Below are positions 44,637 through 53,128 of a stretch of 64,000 nucleotides of DNA, piece by piece. The notes under the pieces are model-generated. The model did no database searches. It had not been told where the DNA came from and worked only from the letters and a program-made list of their open reading frames with translations. Position numbers and translations under genes: made by a program. This DNA is from Hallerella sp964587155 (GTDB taxonomy: Bacteria; Fibrobacterota; Fibrobacteria; Fibrobacterales; Fibrobacteraceae). The first letter of the stretch is position 1; the number at the start of each line of letters is the position of its first letter. The stretch spans positions 1 to 64,000 of the forward strand of contig CAZPKF010000008.1 of the NCBI GenBank assembly GCA_964587155.1, given 5' to 3'.

Positions 44637-46082
44637 ATGAAAACATTTTGGTCCTTTATCCTGTTTTCGTCGGCATTCGTTTTGGCTAACGAAATTTGTG
44701 CGGGCCTTTGCGGACCTTGCGCCTTGGGAAATAGCGATTCGACATGCGTGAAAGTGGATTCGCTTTGCCATTGCGCCGCCGTGTTGGACAGTATTTCTGC
44801 GATAAAGACGGAAGATCAAGATGTGCGCCTTGCAGCGGAATCAACTCTCGTTGCCGCTTTTGAACGCGGTTGCGAAGAAAAATTCTGCGGTTTCTACGTA
44901 AAACTCGAAAAGGATTCGGTGCGGATTGAAAATATTCCGGTACGACTTCCCGAAGAAAAAGCGGAACTTTACAAAGATTCTGCGGAAACGCCGAACGCAG
45001 TGTCGGAAGAACAGTTGCTTTCGCTGAGTGGAGAATGTCAGCGCTTTTGCTCCTTTTGTCCAGAAGAAAAATCGGCGGATTCAAATTGCATTCGCATCGA
45101 AGACATTTGCGGCTGCAGAGCGTTTGTAGAACAGCAAAAACGCTTGCAGGAAGCGGCTTCTCGTGACAGCATCGCTCAAGTCGAAGCGTTCTTGATGCGG
45201 AAAGAAAACGCGCAAATGGCCGCGGATTCCGTTTTGAATCGGCTGCGTTCCTCGGACGGTGAAGAACTCTTTTTGACTCTTTTCAATCGGGACCTTTCGC
45301 TTGTCGATATGCGAAATTCTGCAACGGAAAAGAAACCCGATGCAGATACCGCAACATCTGCCATCATTTTGCTCTCTAAAGAAACGGGCCCCCGCCGCGG
45401 AGATTCTTTGAAGGTGATTATTCCTGAAGAAAAAAAAGAACCTGCGGGAGAGAATGTGGAACTTCAAAAGACTCCGCAAAAATCGGACAGGACTTTGTAT
45501 CCGGGGCTCATGTTTTATGCGGGAAGCTTTGAAGAGTCCAGTTTGATGGGATTGGATTTGATTAAAGACGCAACGTTCACGGCGGGACTGGGATTCTTTT
45601 TGCGAAGTTATTTCTACAAGTTCTACGAATACGGTTCATTCCAGTTCGGGTTGAATGCGGTTTACAACTACGCGGAGTATGATGCCGATGACTGCGATGG
45701 GGGAATCGTGTATCACAATGTCGGAGCGGAAATGCCTTTGCAATTTCGCTTCGGGTTTCCGATTGGAAAATACATTGCGCCTTATCTGAGTTATGCGTTT
45801 GTCGTGCGCAAACCGATTTACGTTTGGACGGAATGGTACTTGGAAAATGAACGTTATAGTTATTCTTATGGCTACTATAGTAGGGAGGAATCGGATTCGC
45901 CCAAGGACGCTTATAAATTGGGAGATTGGGAATTTTTGGGATTCTTTGGAATGGGTTTGGAAGTGGTCAGATACTTTTCGATTGAATGGCAAATGGTGAT
46001 TCATTCCACGCGTACTTACGAAGATGAACCGCTCCATCCTTACGATGAATCTTGGCGGGTGAAGCTGGAAGTCGCCTTTTAG
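44637..46082 (+). CDS. Outer-membrane barrel protein with two six-Cys periplasmic modules
   Basis: The 481-residue protein has a signal peptide (cut near FVLA-N) and then two copies of a Cys module. The pattern is C-x3-C-x2-C-x8/9-C-x6-C-x-C, at about residues 21-47 and 131-160. A helical charged linker follows. The last about 190 residues are alternating aromatic strands ending SWRVKLEVAF, typical of an outer-membrane barrel. The Cys modules could be disulfide-rich or bind metal. No family was recognised. It precedes a second Cys-rich lipoprotein by 8 bases. Confidence 0.78.
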   Translation: MKTFWSFILFSSAFVLANEICAGLCGPCALGNSDSTCVKVDSLCHCAAVLDSISAIKTEDQDVRLAAESTLVAAFERGCEEKFCGFYVKLEKDSVRIENIPVRLPEEKAELYKDSAETPNAVSEEQLLSLSGECQRFCSFCPEEKSADSNCIRIEDICGCRAFVEQQKRLQEAASRDSIAQVEAFLMRKENAQMAADSVLNRLRSSDGEELFLTLFNRDLSLVDMRNSATEKKPDADTATSAIILLSKETGPRRGDSLKVIIPEEKKEPAGENVELQKTPQKSDRTLYPGLMFYAGSFEESSLMGLDLIKDATFTAGLGFFLRSYFYKFYEYGSFQFGLNAVYNYAEYDADDCDGGIVYHNVGAEMPLQFRFGFPIGKYIAPYLSYAFVVRKPIYVWTEWYLENERYSYSYGYYSREESDSPKDAYKLGDWEFLGFFGMGLEVVRYFSIEWQMVIHSTRTYEDEPLHPYDESWRVKLEVAF

Positions 46083-46090
46083 GAGGTCAA

Positions 46091-46942
46091 ATGCATAGTG
46101 AACAAAATAAACGCATCTGGTTGATGAGCGGAATTTTCGTACTGCTCTTTTTCTGCTTGCTTGCCTGCAGCGACGAGAACGCCTTTTCTGCCGGAAAAGA
46201 AGATGTGGAAGAAGCGAAAGAGTATTTGTTTTCGTCTTCCAGTTACGAAAATGAAGAATACGCTTGCTGGGCTGGGACTTCTACCTATACGGATTTCTGG
46301 TGTTGTTCCAATTACGGCTATCGTTGTTATGAATATGAAGAGTCAGCTTGCTGGGAAGGGACTTCTACCCATACGGATTCCTGGTGTTGCTCCAATTACG
46401 GTTATCGTTGTTATTCATCGAGTAGCCGCTACGCTTATTCGTCGAGTAGTGCTTGCAATTCATGGTATGGATGTTCTTCGAGTAGTAGTTACACGTGGAG
46501 TTATTCCAGTTCGAGTGCGGCGAAGTATTACCTGGAAACTTCAAAAACGCTTTACTTTACGCTGACTTATTATAGACAGCTTCGCAAAATGGATGAAGAT
46601 TATATTGGAGACGGAGATCCTGAAATTTCCTTTGAATTGAAGTTTGAAAAAACATCAGGGAATACGACGATTAAAAATTCCGGGGTGCTCTTGAAATTGT
46701 CTGATCAGGGTTCTTGGTCGGGGAGTAAAACGGCATCTTTTACAGTTCCCGTGTACACGGAAAAGATTTTCGTCTGCCCGATTTTTGTGGAAAAGGATGT
46801 CTTCTTTGATGACACGGAATACGGTTCCGGCTCTTGTTACGGCATCAAGGATGTCGGTTACTTGGATGATTTAAAAAGAATATACCAAGAAGATAAAAAT
46901 ACAAGCTATTATACACTGGAATGGAACTGGTATTTGGACTGA
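46091..46942 (+). CDS. Cys- and Ser-rich lipoprotein with a tandem 28-residue repeat
   Basis: The 283-residue protein starts at ATG 46091 after GGAGG. The lipobox (LLFFCLLACSD) puts the lipid-bearing Cys near residue 26. Residues 58-113 are two copies of a 28-residue unit (ACW-x-GTSTxTDxWCCSNYGYRCY). Serine clusters follow (residues 114-150), then a beta-rich domain of about 130 residues. It is probably surface exposed with disulfide-stabilised repeats. The function is unknown. Confidence 0.8.
   Translation: MHSEQNKRIWLMSGIFVLLFFCLLACSDENAFSAGKEDVEEAKEYLFSSSSYENEEYACWAGTSTYTDFWCCSNYGYRCYEYEESACWEGTSTHTDSWCCSNYGYRCYSSSSRYAYSSSSACNSWYGCSSSSSYTWSYSSSSAAKYYLETSKTLYFTLTYYRQLRKMDEDYIGDGDPEISFELKFEKTSGNTTIKNSGVLLKLSDQGSWSGSKTASFTVPVYTEKIFVCPIFVEKDVFFDDTEYGSGSCYGIKDVGYLDDLKRIYQEDKNTSYYTLEWNWYLD
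46262..46429 (+). repeat. 84-bp coding tandem repeat, two units
   Basis: Units 46262-46345 and 46346-46429 are in frame. Both encode a 28-residue Cys-rich unit with the same four Cys positions. Confidence 0.85.
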
Positions 46943-46949
46943 GGGAAAA

Positions 46950-47246
46950 ATGCGTAAATTGGATAAAGCTCTTTTCGCTTGCGAGGGAATTTCCGGTTAT
47001 AAAAACAGCGGAACTTTGAATGCTTGTTATAGCGTTTTTAAAGTTCGCTGCTCCAGTTTTGTCTATGCGGTAACTTCTAATTTCAAAAGTAAGAACTGCT
47101 TTTGTCAAACGGATTACGGCGTTTCGGAATGGACGGCGGAAACGGACAAGGCGACAGAAATGTCTGCGTCTTTGATGAAGTCGGCATCATTTGCGCAAAA
47201 ACTGAATGTGGCCGCCGGGAGACACCTGTTGGATTTACACTTATAA
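46950..47246 (+). CDS. Hypothetical small protein
   Basis: A 98-residue frame starts 7 bases after the upstream stop, with GAGGGAAAA before its ATG. It has several Cys residues (CEGISG, NACYS, VRCSS, NCFC) and no signal peptide or membrane helix. No family was recognised. Its position inside a tight run of plus-strand genes supports it, but it could be a fragment of a larger gene. Confidence 0.5.
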   Translation: MRKLDKALFACEGISGYKNSGTLNACYSVFKVRCSSFVYAVTSNFKSKNCFCQTDYGVSEWTAETDKATEMSASLMKSASFAQKLNVAAGRHLLDLHL

Positions 47247-47297
47247 AGTGAATGATGTTTATCCATCCTTTACAAAATAAAAGAAGAGAGGTTTTAA

Positions 47298-47807
47298 ATG
47301 AAATTATTGAAAGTGTTGGCGATAGCTTCTATTGGTTTGCTTTCTGCCTGTGCGACCACGCGTTCCGATTACCACGACAGGGACGTTGCTTATCTCAATC
47401 GAACGAACATTGTCTCTTACGGGGCGGAACGCGCGAAAGTCATCAGCCCCGTTTTTTGGAGTAATCCGGGAAAGTGTTCCGAAATTGCCTTTTTGAAACA
47501 GGCGAGCCTTCAAAATGCGAAAATCAAGAATATCATTGATATTAAAATGGAACAGATTGATACGCATTCGACAAATTCTAGCTATTGCGAATATTCTGGG
47601 TTGGCGCTGAGTTATGAATCGTTGTCGGTGGAAGAAGCTCAAGAGTGGAATGATATGGAAAATTTGAACACAAAGAAAAATTTAACAACCAATTCGTTGG
47701 AAGGAAAAATCCCTCCAAATCAGGAAATTAAACCGCCAATTTGGCCGTATATTTGGGGAAGTCTTTCTTCTGTAGCGGCTCTTGTAATTCTGCTTGTGTT
47801 GATTTGA
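47298..47807 (+). CDS. Lipoprotein with C-terminal membrane helix
   Basis: The 169-residue protein has a lipobox (IASIGLLSACATT, Cys near residue 18) and a C-terminal hydrophobic helix (WPYIWGSLSSVAALVILLVLI) after a Pro-rich segment. This plan matches 44150-44614. Its last about 100 bases form the start of the 598-bp duplicated unit and therefore recur at 48304. Confidence 0.78.
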   Translation: MKLLKVLAIASIGLLSACATTRSDYHDRDVAYLNRTNIVSYGAERAKVISPVFWSNPGKCSEIAFLKQASLQNAKIKNIIDIKMEQIDTHSTNSSYCEYSGLALSYESLSVEEAQEWNDMENLNTKKNLTTNSLEGKIPPNQEIKPPIWPYIWGSLSSVAALVILLVLI

Positions 47808-47870
47808 AAAGTTTCAACCATTTTCAAATTGGAAAATGAAATTCATTCACACTCTAAAAAAGGATACAAA

Positions 47871-48194
47871 ATGAAAACAATTATCAAAATCACTTTTGCT
47901 GCGTTGGCTTTTGCCTCTTTTTCTCAAGCACAAATCTTTAGCGATTGCATGAAAAAGAAGCGGTTTTCTCGCGAAATGGAATTCAATTTGATGAAGCATT
48001 GCGTCGGGAACGATTCTTATATGAATGAGTACCAATACGAACAGAAAGTGAAAGATTGCGTTTGCTTTGTGGGGAGTCTTGCTTGTGAATATGACGGCGA
48101 CGATGAAAAGTTGAACAGGGCGGCAGAAAAGGGAGCTCTTGAAAAAAATGATAAGAAGTACCGTAAATGCTTGGAAGCGAATTCGGATAAATAG
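47871..48194 (+). CDS. Small Cys-containing periplasmic protein (copy 1)
   Basis: The 107-residue protein starts at ATG 47871 after AAGGA. It has a signal peptide (MKTIIKITFAALAFASFSQA-Q) and a mature part with five Cys residues (SDCMKKK, KHCVGND, DCVCF, LACEYD, RKCLEAN). No family was recognised. An identical copy lies at 48469-48792 within the tandem duplication. Confidence 0.75.
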   Translation: MKTIIKITFAALAFASFSQAQIFSDCMKKKRFSREMEFNLMKHCVGNDSYMNEYQYEQKVKDCVCFVGSLACEYDGDDEKLNRAAEKGALEKNDKKYRKCLEANSDK

Positions 48195-48202
48195 GATTTG
48201 AG

Positions 48203-48373
48203 ATGGCGAATGAATCCTTAAAAGAGGAGGGTATGAAAACTCTTCGGGATATTGACAATTTGATTGAATCTTGTAAAGAAACGATTCAAAAGTGTCGAAA
48301 TCCAAAATCCCTCCAAATCAGGAAATTAAACCGCCAATTTGGCCGTATATTTGGGGAAGTCTTTCTTCTGTAG
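48203..48373 (+). pseudogene. Truncated copy of the 48801 gene created by the duplication
   Basis: The frame starts exactly like the gene at 48801 (MANESLKEEGMKTLRD ...) for 34 residues, then crosses the duplication junction after RNPK. It continues out of family (SLQIRKLNRQFG ...) to a stop at 48373, giving 56 residues. It is a by-product of the duplication, real or artefactual. Confidence 0.75.
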
Positions 48374-48468
48374 CGGCTCTTGTAATTCTGCTTGTGTTGA
48401 TTTGAAAAGTTTCAACCATTTTCAAATTGGAAAATGAAATTCATTCACACTCTAAAAAAGGATACAAA

Positions 48469-48792
48469 ATGAAAACAATTATCAAAATCACTTTTGCTGC
48501 GTTGGCTTTTGCCTCTTTTTCTCAAGCACAAATCTTTAGCGATTGCATGAAAAAGAAGCGGTTTTCTCGCGAAATGGAATTCAATTTGATGAAGCATTGC
48601 GTCGGGAACGATTCTTATATGAATGAGTACCAATACGAACAGAAAGTGAAAGATTGCGTTTGCTTTGTGGGGAGTCTTGCTTGTGAATATGACGGCGACG
48701 ATGAAAAGTTGAACAGGGCGGCAGAAAAGGGAGCTCTTGAAAAAAATGATAAGAAGTACCGTAAATGCTTGGAAGCGAATTCGGATAAATAG
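48469..48792 (+). CDS. Small Cys-containing periplasmic protein (copy 2)
   Basis: The protein is identical to the product of 47871-48194, and the upstream sequence is also identical, including the ribosome-binding site. The complete identity means the duplication is either very recent or an assembly artefact. Whichever copy is real, the normal order is lipoprotein, this gene, then the 152-residue gene. Confidence 0.6.
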   Translation: MKTIIKITFAALAFASFSQAQIFSDCMKKKRFSREMEFNLMKHCVGNDSYMNEYQYEQKVKDCVCFVGSLACEYDGDDEKLNRAAEKGALEKNDKKYRKCLEANSDK

Positions 48793-48800
48793 GATTTGAG

Positions 48801-49259
48801 ATGGCGAATGAATCCTTAAAAGAGGAGGGTATGAAAACTCTTCGGGATATTGACAATTTGATTGAATCTTGTAAAGAAACGATTCAAAAGTGTCGAAATC
48901 CAAAAGAGAAACAAGAATTGAATCACAAGTTGAATTTGGATGCGCTTCAAAAATATATCGGAAAAAAACGTTTTAGCTTTAACGCCTGTGTGGAAGAATG
49001 CTTGGATAAAAAATATCTGGATTCTTACAAGCAGGCAAGAAAGCGCATCAACAAAGGATGCGGAAGTAAGGCGGATAACGAAAAAATGAAAGATTTGTAT
49101 AAAAGGATGGTGGAAAAATTCCAAAATATGGATTCCCTTTTTCGAGTATCGCCGCTTCCGGAAAAATCGAAGGTCTTGCACGAAAATTTGAAAAATTTCA
49201 TGCGATGGGCATCGTCTAAATTAGACAAAAAAATTTTAACAAACAAGGAAATATCATGA
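48801..49259 (+). CDS. Hypothetical helical protein
   Basis: The 152-residue protein is charged and mostly helical, with no signal peptide. It has a CVEECLDKKYLDSY segment and further Cys in KGCGSK. An internal ATG at 48831 follows GAGGAGGG very closely and could be an alternative start. Its stop overlaps the next ATG by 4 bases, so the two are translationally coupled. No family was recognised. Confidence 0.7.
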   Translation: MANESLKEEGMKTLRDIDNLIESCKETIQKCRNPKEKQELNHKLNLDALQKYIGKKRFSFNACVEECLDKKYLDSYKQARKRINKGCGSKADNEKMKDLYKRMVEKFQNMDSLFRVSPLPEKSKVLHENLKNFMRWASSKLDKKILTNKEIS

Positions 49260-49639
49260 ATTGGATGAATTACCTGTTGAATATTGGAGAAAAATGGCTG
49301 AGAGGCTTTGCTCCGGGAATCGTCTTTGTTTTTATTTGCGAAACGCTTTTGGAAATGGTCGTTTCAACGGGATTTTTTGGTTACGATATGGTGCTGCTAT
49401 TTATCGAAGGAAAACTGTTGACTTGGGCGGGCGGAAAACTGTTGAAGTTGATAGGAAAAGAACATTTGCCAAGAACTTTTTATTCCGCAACAGGAATTTT
49501 CGTTGCGCTGATTCTTTGCTGGGTGGGATGCTTTGTGAAAGAACTCTTGCGGGGGGAAACGGAAATTTATTTTTCATTGATACTGATTCTTTTGGGTTTT
49601 GCATTGCTCTGTGTGGCGGTCATCAAGAATGGAAAGTAA
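49256..49639 (+). CDS. Small membrane protein
   Basis: This 127-residue protein has about three to four membrane helices (18-38, 45-62, 78-95, 102-122) and overlaps the upstream gene by 4 bases. No family was recognised. It closes the run of small exported and membrane genes that starts at 44150. Confidence 0.75.
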   Translation: MNWMNYLLNIGEKWLRGFAPGIVFVFICETLLEMVVSTGFFGYDMVLLFIEGKLLTWAGGKLLKLIGKEHLPRTFYSATGIFVALILCWVGCFVKELLRGETEIYFSLILILLGFALLCVAVIKNGK

Positions 49640-49972
49640 AAATCCAGTTTGATATTGAAAAATTCGTTTTAAATGGTGACTGAAGATGAAAATTTTTCAT
49701 GGAGGGGAATATTGAAAAATGGTAAAAGTCTTCGGTTGCCGTGAATTTTTCTAAAAGTATATGTTCAAGAATTCCTCTTCAGCGTCAAACACATTCAACA
49801 TTCATTCGAAAAAAACGAAAATTTTCGCCATTTTCTTGGGGTGCGCTTTGTCCCCGATTGTCCCCATTCGGATAGGTACATTTGTCCTGTAAACCTTGAT
49901 GGCTTTTGCCGCAGAGATTTACGTTCTTCAAATTCCACATTGGTGGATTCACTATTTCGAAAAGGACCAAAA
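49640..49972 (+). other. Intergenic stretch with recurring box
   Basis: The stretch is 333 bases with no credible gene. It holds the palindrome CGAAAATTTTCG (49815-49826). A 24-base box at 49847-49870 matches 42287-42310 at 22 positions (TTTGTCCCCGA, then TGTCCC and ATTCG). A promoter for the helicase operon is expected here. Confidence 0.5.
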
Positions 49973-50164
49973 ATGAATATAGTAAATCGTATTCGTTGTT
50001 GCTGTACAGGAAAAAACGGCAAACGAAAAAAACTTTATCCGACTTATAGTGAGGCGATGGAAAACCTTTACTATGCCAAAGAAACCAGGCGCGTTCATTT
50101 GCACGTTTACAAATGCCCAGAAGGTTTCGGATTCCATTTGACAAGCAATGAATTTCAATATTGA
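49973..50164 (+). CDS. 63-residue small protein with CC and zinc-ribbon-like segments
   Basis: The frame starts at ATG 49973 after AAAGGA. The protein is basic, with CCCTGKNGKRKK near the start and VYKCPEGFGFHLTS at the end. That ending resembles small phage and mobile-element proteins with a YKCPxCxxWHLTS zinc-ribbon half, here without the second Cys. It ends 7 bases before the helicase gene, so it is probably the first gene of that operon. A longer start at 49841 lacks a ribosome-binding site and crosses the recurring box. Confidence 0.6.
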   Translation: MNIVNRIRCCCTGKNGKRKKLYPTYSEAMENLYYAKETRRVHLHVYKCPEGFGFHLTSNEFQY

Positions 50165-50171
50165 GGTAGGC

Positions 50172-52739
50172 ATGATATCTGAAAAAGAATATATCCGTGC
50201 GATAGAAAGCGAAATTGAGTTGAAGCTTTCCGGATTTCAAACAAATTTCGTTGAGGTGAAGGATGTTGAAGATGTTAAAGGTTTTGAGTACGAGCTTTTA
50301 CCCTCGGAAAGGACTCGTAGCAAATTCAATGATATCATCGACAGCTTTAAATCGAACTATAAAAGAGGATGGGGGTGTTACCAGATTTCCGAAAATGAAG
50401 TTCCCCATACCAAGTTGAAAAAGGAAAATTTTTTACAAATTAATCGGTTGAAAGATGATCGCCCTAACAGCGGAAAGGTTTTGATTTCGCTTTCCGCTTC
50501 GGTAAAGAAGGGATTCCTGTTGTGCATTGAACCTTCCATTCAACAACAACTCGCCGAAATTTTCGCCATTGAATCTTTAACGGGAAAAAAACTTTCTTTT
50601 CAGAGGGAAAGGATTCGCGATCGGTTGGATGAAGAATTTCCCATCATGATGGATTCTAAACAGCTGGCATTATCCCATTTATTCAAACAGGAAAATTTGA
50701 CCCTGCCTTCGTTTGAAAATGTCGAATTGAAAGACGAAGATTACTTTGTATTGAAAGAGAATAATCGCAAAGGAAACGATGAACAGCGGCGTTTTGTGCA
50801 GACTGCGCTTTCGACGCCGGATTTTGCCTTTTTGGAAGGCCCTCCCGGTTCTGGGAAAACAACGGCAATTGTCGAATTGCTCTATCAATTGATGCTTCGA
50901 AATCAGCGTGTTTTACTCGTTGCCTCGACAAATGTCGCCGTTGACAACATTATTGAAAAATTTTTGGAGCTTTCTCCCAATGGTAAAGATTTTTGTATTC
51001 GGCGTTGTGGGGATGGAGACAATTCCAAAATCAGTTTTGTAGGAAAAAAATTCATTTCAAAAAATTTTTCAAAGACAGAGTTCGAAATGTTGAAATCCCG
51101 TTTGGGAAAATTAAAAAAACGTACGCCGGAACAGGATTTCTTGTTCAATCACTCCGAATCGGACAAAAACGCAAAGCTCTTCGACGTCATTGAAGAAAAT
51201 GCTCCGATTGTTGCCGGTACGACGTTTGGAGCGTCTCTGCCGGAATTGCGCAAAAGGATGCAAAAGGAAAATTTTAATCCGCCTTTTGACTATTTGATTA
51301 TTGATGAAGCGTCGAAAACAACGGTTCAGGAATTTCTCGTTCCCGCTATTTTGTGCAAACACTGGATTATCGTCGGGGACATTAAACAATTGCCGCCTTA
51401 TGTGGACGACGCCGATTTCGCAAACAACCTGCAGGCGGCTTATCTAGATGATGAAGATTTGAAATTGAATCTGACGGCTGCATCCGACACGCTTCTCGCA
51501 TCAAAAGGGAAGGACAACCGTCAAGTGTGCATTTTGAAAGAAAAAGAATCTGATTACGATGCGTATCTTTACCGGAAATACGCCGAAGAGAGGAATGTCC
51601 TTTTTGCCGATGCGGATAATGAAAATGATGCGGAACGGCTTCCGTTTGCCGATGTTATCCTTGGTTCGACAACGTCGTTTGAAAAATTCAGGAACGTCAT
51701 TTCTCCGCGGATTACAACGGTTCGAGTGGCCAGGGATAAAGATTCGGGGCGCGTTTTGCACGAAGAGGAAATGCAAACTTGGATTTCTCAAGCCCGATAC
51801 ACGCGCGAAAAATGCTTTGGCCGTTTCAGTGAAAACGAACCTTTGGAATGGTGCAACGAAATGGCTTGGCGTGCAATTCGTCTTTTTGAACAGCGCGACA
51901 ATGTGTTCAATACCGCTGCGGATTTAAGAGCATCGTTGCAAAAGGAAATTCAACTCTTGATTCCGGAATCCGGGAATGACAAAGTTAAAGAGAATCTCGA
52001 TTTGCTAGAACAAATCTATTTGCCGTCTTGCATGGAAGTTTTTTTGCGCGGATATGGAAAGTATAAAAATTTGGCGTTGTTCCGCGGATTTTCCCAATAC
52101 GATTTAGACCTGCGCCGGGTCAGCCTTTCTTTTCAGCACCGCTCCCATCCGGATATTGCAAAAATCGCTTCGGATGAATTTTACGGAGGCAAGGCGATGC
52201 GCTCGGAACACATGCGGGGAAAACGCGAATGGAATTTTCGGATTGATGGTGAGAGACATCTTCTTTGGAAGGATATCAAAGGAAAATGTGATTTGAAAAA
52301 TTGCAATAAAAAGGAACAGAACTGGATTCGGCAGGAGCTGGAAAACTTTTTGAAGTTTGCCCGAAAGAATCCCAAAAAGTCTTCGGGAAAATGGTCTGTT
52401 GCCGCGCTTTCTTTTTACAAGGAACAGGCGGATGAATTGCAGCGGATTTGCCGGGAAGTTTTCAAGAAAGCGAAAAATCTTGTAGAATACAAGGCTGGCT
52501 CTGTGGATTCCTTCCAAGGGCATGAAGCGGATCTTGTCTTTTTAAGCTACAGCAATTCGCACCCGACCAATTTTTTAGAAGCCCCCAATCGGCTGAATGT
52601 CGCCATAACCCGGGCAAAATACATGATGGTTCATGTCGGAAATTTTCGGCAGATGTCAAAATCTCAGGGTGCGCTCGGACGTGTCGTACAGAAACTGAAA
52701 AATCATTCATTCAAAACAGGAGAATACAATGAAAATTGA
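50172..52739 (+). CDS. Upf1-like superfamily 1 helicase
   Basis: The 855-residue protein starts at ATG 50172 after GAGGTAGG. Residues 1-200 are a domain I do not recognise. The helicase core follows: Walker A GPPGSGKTT (Lys229), DEAS at 378-381, VGDIKQLPP, an about 200-residue insertion, SFQHRSHPDIA, SVDSFQGHEADLV and RLNVAITRAK. These are the SF1B (AAA_11/AAA_12) motifs shared with Upf1 and Dna2-type enzymes. All catalytic motifs are intact. No nuclease domain is visible. It overlaps the next gene by 11 bases. Helicases of this type occur both in RNA/DNA metabolism and in phage-defence loci; this context does not settle which. Confidence 0.88.
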   Translation: MISEKEYIRAIESEIELKLSGFQTNFVEVKDVEDVKGFEYELLPSERTRSKFNDIIDSFKSNYKRGWGCYQISENEVPHTKLKKENFLQINRLKDDRPNSGKVLISLSASVKKGFLLCIEPSIQQQLAEIFAIESLTGKKLSFQRERIRDRLDEEFPIMMDSKQLALSHLFKQENLTLPSFENVELKDEDYFVLKENNRKGNDEQRRFVQTALSTPDFAFLEGPPGSGKTTAIVELLYQLMLRNQRVLLVASTNVAVDNIIEKFLELSPNGKDFCIRRCGDGDNSKISFVGKKFISKNFSKTEFEMLKSRLGKLKKRTPEQDFLFNHSESDKNAKLFDVIEENAPIVAGTTFGASLPELRKRMQKENFNPPFDYLIIDEASKTTVQEFLVPAILCKHWIIVGDIKQLPPYVDDADFANNLQAAYLDDEDLKLNLTAASDTLLASKGKDNRQVCILKEKESDYDAYLYRKYAEERNVLFADADNENDAERLPFADVILGSTTSFEKFRNVISPRITTVRVARDKDSGRVLHEEEMQTWISQARYTREKCFGRFSENEPLEWCNEMAWRAIRLFEQRDNVFNTAADLRASLQKEIQLLIPESGNDKVKENLDLLEQIYLPSCMEVFLRGYGKYKNLALFRGFSQYDLDLRRVSLSFQHRSHPDIAKIASDEFYGGKAMRSEHMRGKREWNFRIDGERHLLWKDIKGKCDLKNCNKKEQNWIRQELENFLKFARKNPKKSSGKWSVAALSFYKEQADELQRICREVFKKAKNLVEYKAGSVDSFQGHEADLVFLSYSNSHPTNFLEAPNRLNVAITRAKYMMVHVGNFRQMSKSQGALGRVVQKLKNHSFKTGEYNEN

Positions 52740-53128
52740 TGTGACTAACTTAATCGACCATTACCTTGTAAAAGGTGAAATTTCAAAAAGGTTCAAGAAT
52801 CCCTGGATCCGCGCTTTTTTGATGTATATTCAAAATCATCCGCAGGCGACTGCCGAAGAAATTTCTCGCGATTTAATTCCTCGCGATTTGTTTGCAGACA
52901 ACGGTATCGCCAGGCGGAACGCCGTTCAAAACATNNNNNNNNNNNNNNNNNNNNNNNNNNNNNNNNNNNNNNNNNNNNNNNNNNNNNNNNNNNNNNNNNN
53001 NNNNNNNNNNNNNNNNNNNNNNNNNNNNNNNNNNCGAAAAAATGAAATCCGAAATCCATGCAGAGTTTGAACTGACCGAGGATGAAATTGGTTCTCTTGA
53101 CGATATAGGAGTTTTCGATGCGAATTAA
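52729..53128 (+). CDS. Hypothetical protein interrupted by the assembly gap
   Basis: The N-terminal 68 residues (52729-52934) look like a small winged-helix protein (AFLMYIQNHPQATAEEISRDLI ... GIARRNAVQN). After the gap an open frame ends EFELTEDEIGSLDDIGVFDAN at 53128. The two parts are probably one gene, but the frame cannot be followed through 100 Ns of unknown true length, and two genes are possible. The start overlaps the helicase stop by 11 bases, and the end overlaps the HicA-like gene by 11. Confidence 0.55.
52935..53034. other. Assembly gap (100 N)
   Basis: There are exactly 100 Ns, the standard placeholder length, so the true distance is unknown. It falls inside the helicase operon. 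Confidence 0.99.

Larger units (their letters stand above)
47706..48905 (+). repeat. 598-bp perfect tandem duplication
   Basis: Bases 47706-48307 are identical to 48304-48905 as far as I can compare, at an offset of 598, with a 4-base AAAA overlap at the junction. The unit carries the 3' end of the lipoprotein gene, the whole 107-residue gene and the 5' part of the next gene. The second copy restores a full downstream gene; the first leaves a truncated one. Confidence 0.9.

Noticed and set aside
49841..49972. Upstream extension of the 63-residue protein
   Set aside because: The longer start lacks a ribosome-binding site and runs through the recurring box; ATG 49973 has AAAGGA at good spacing.
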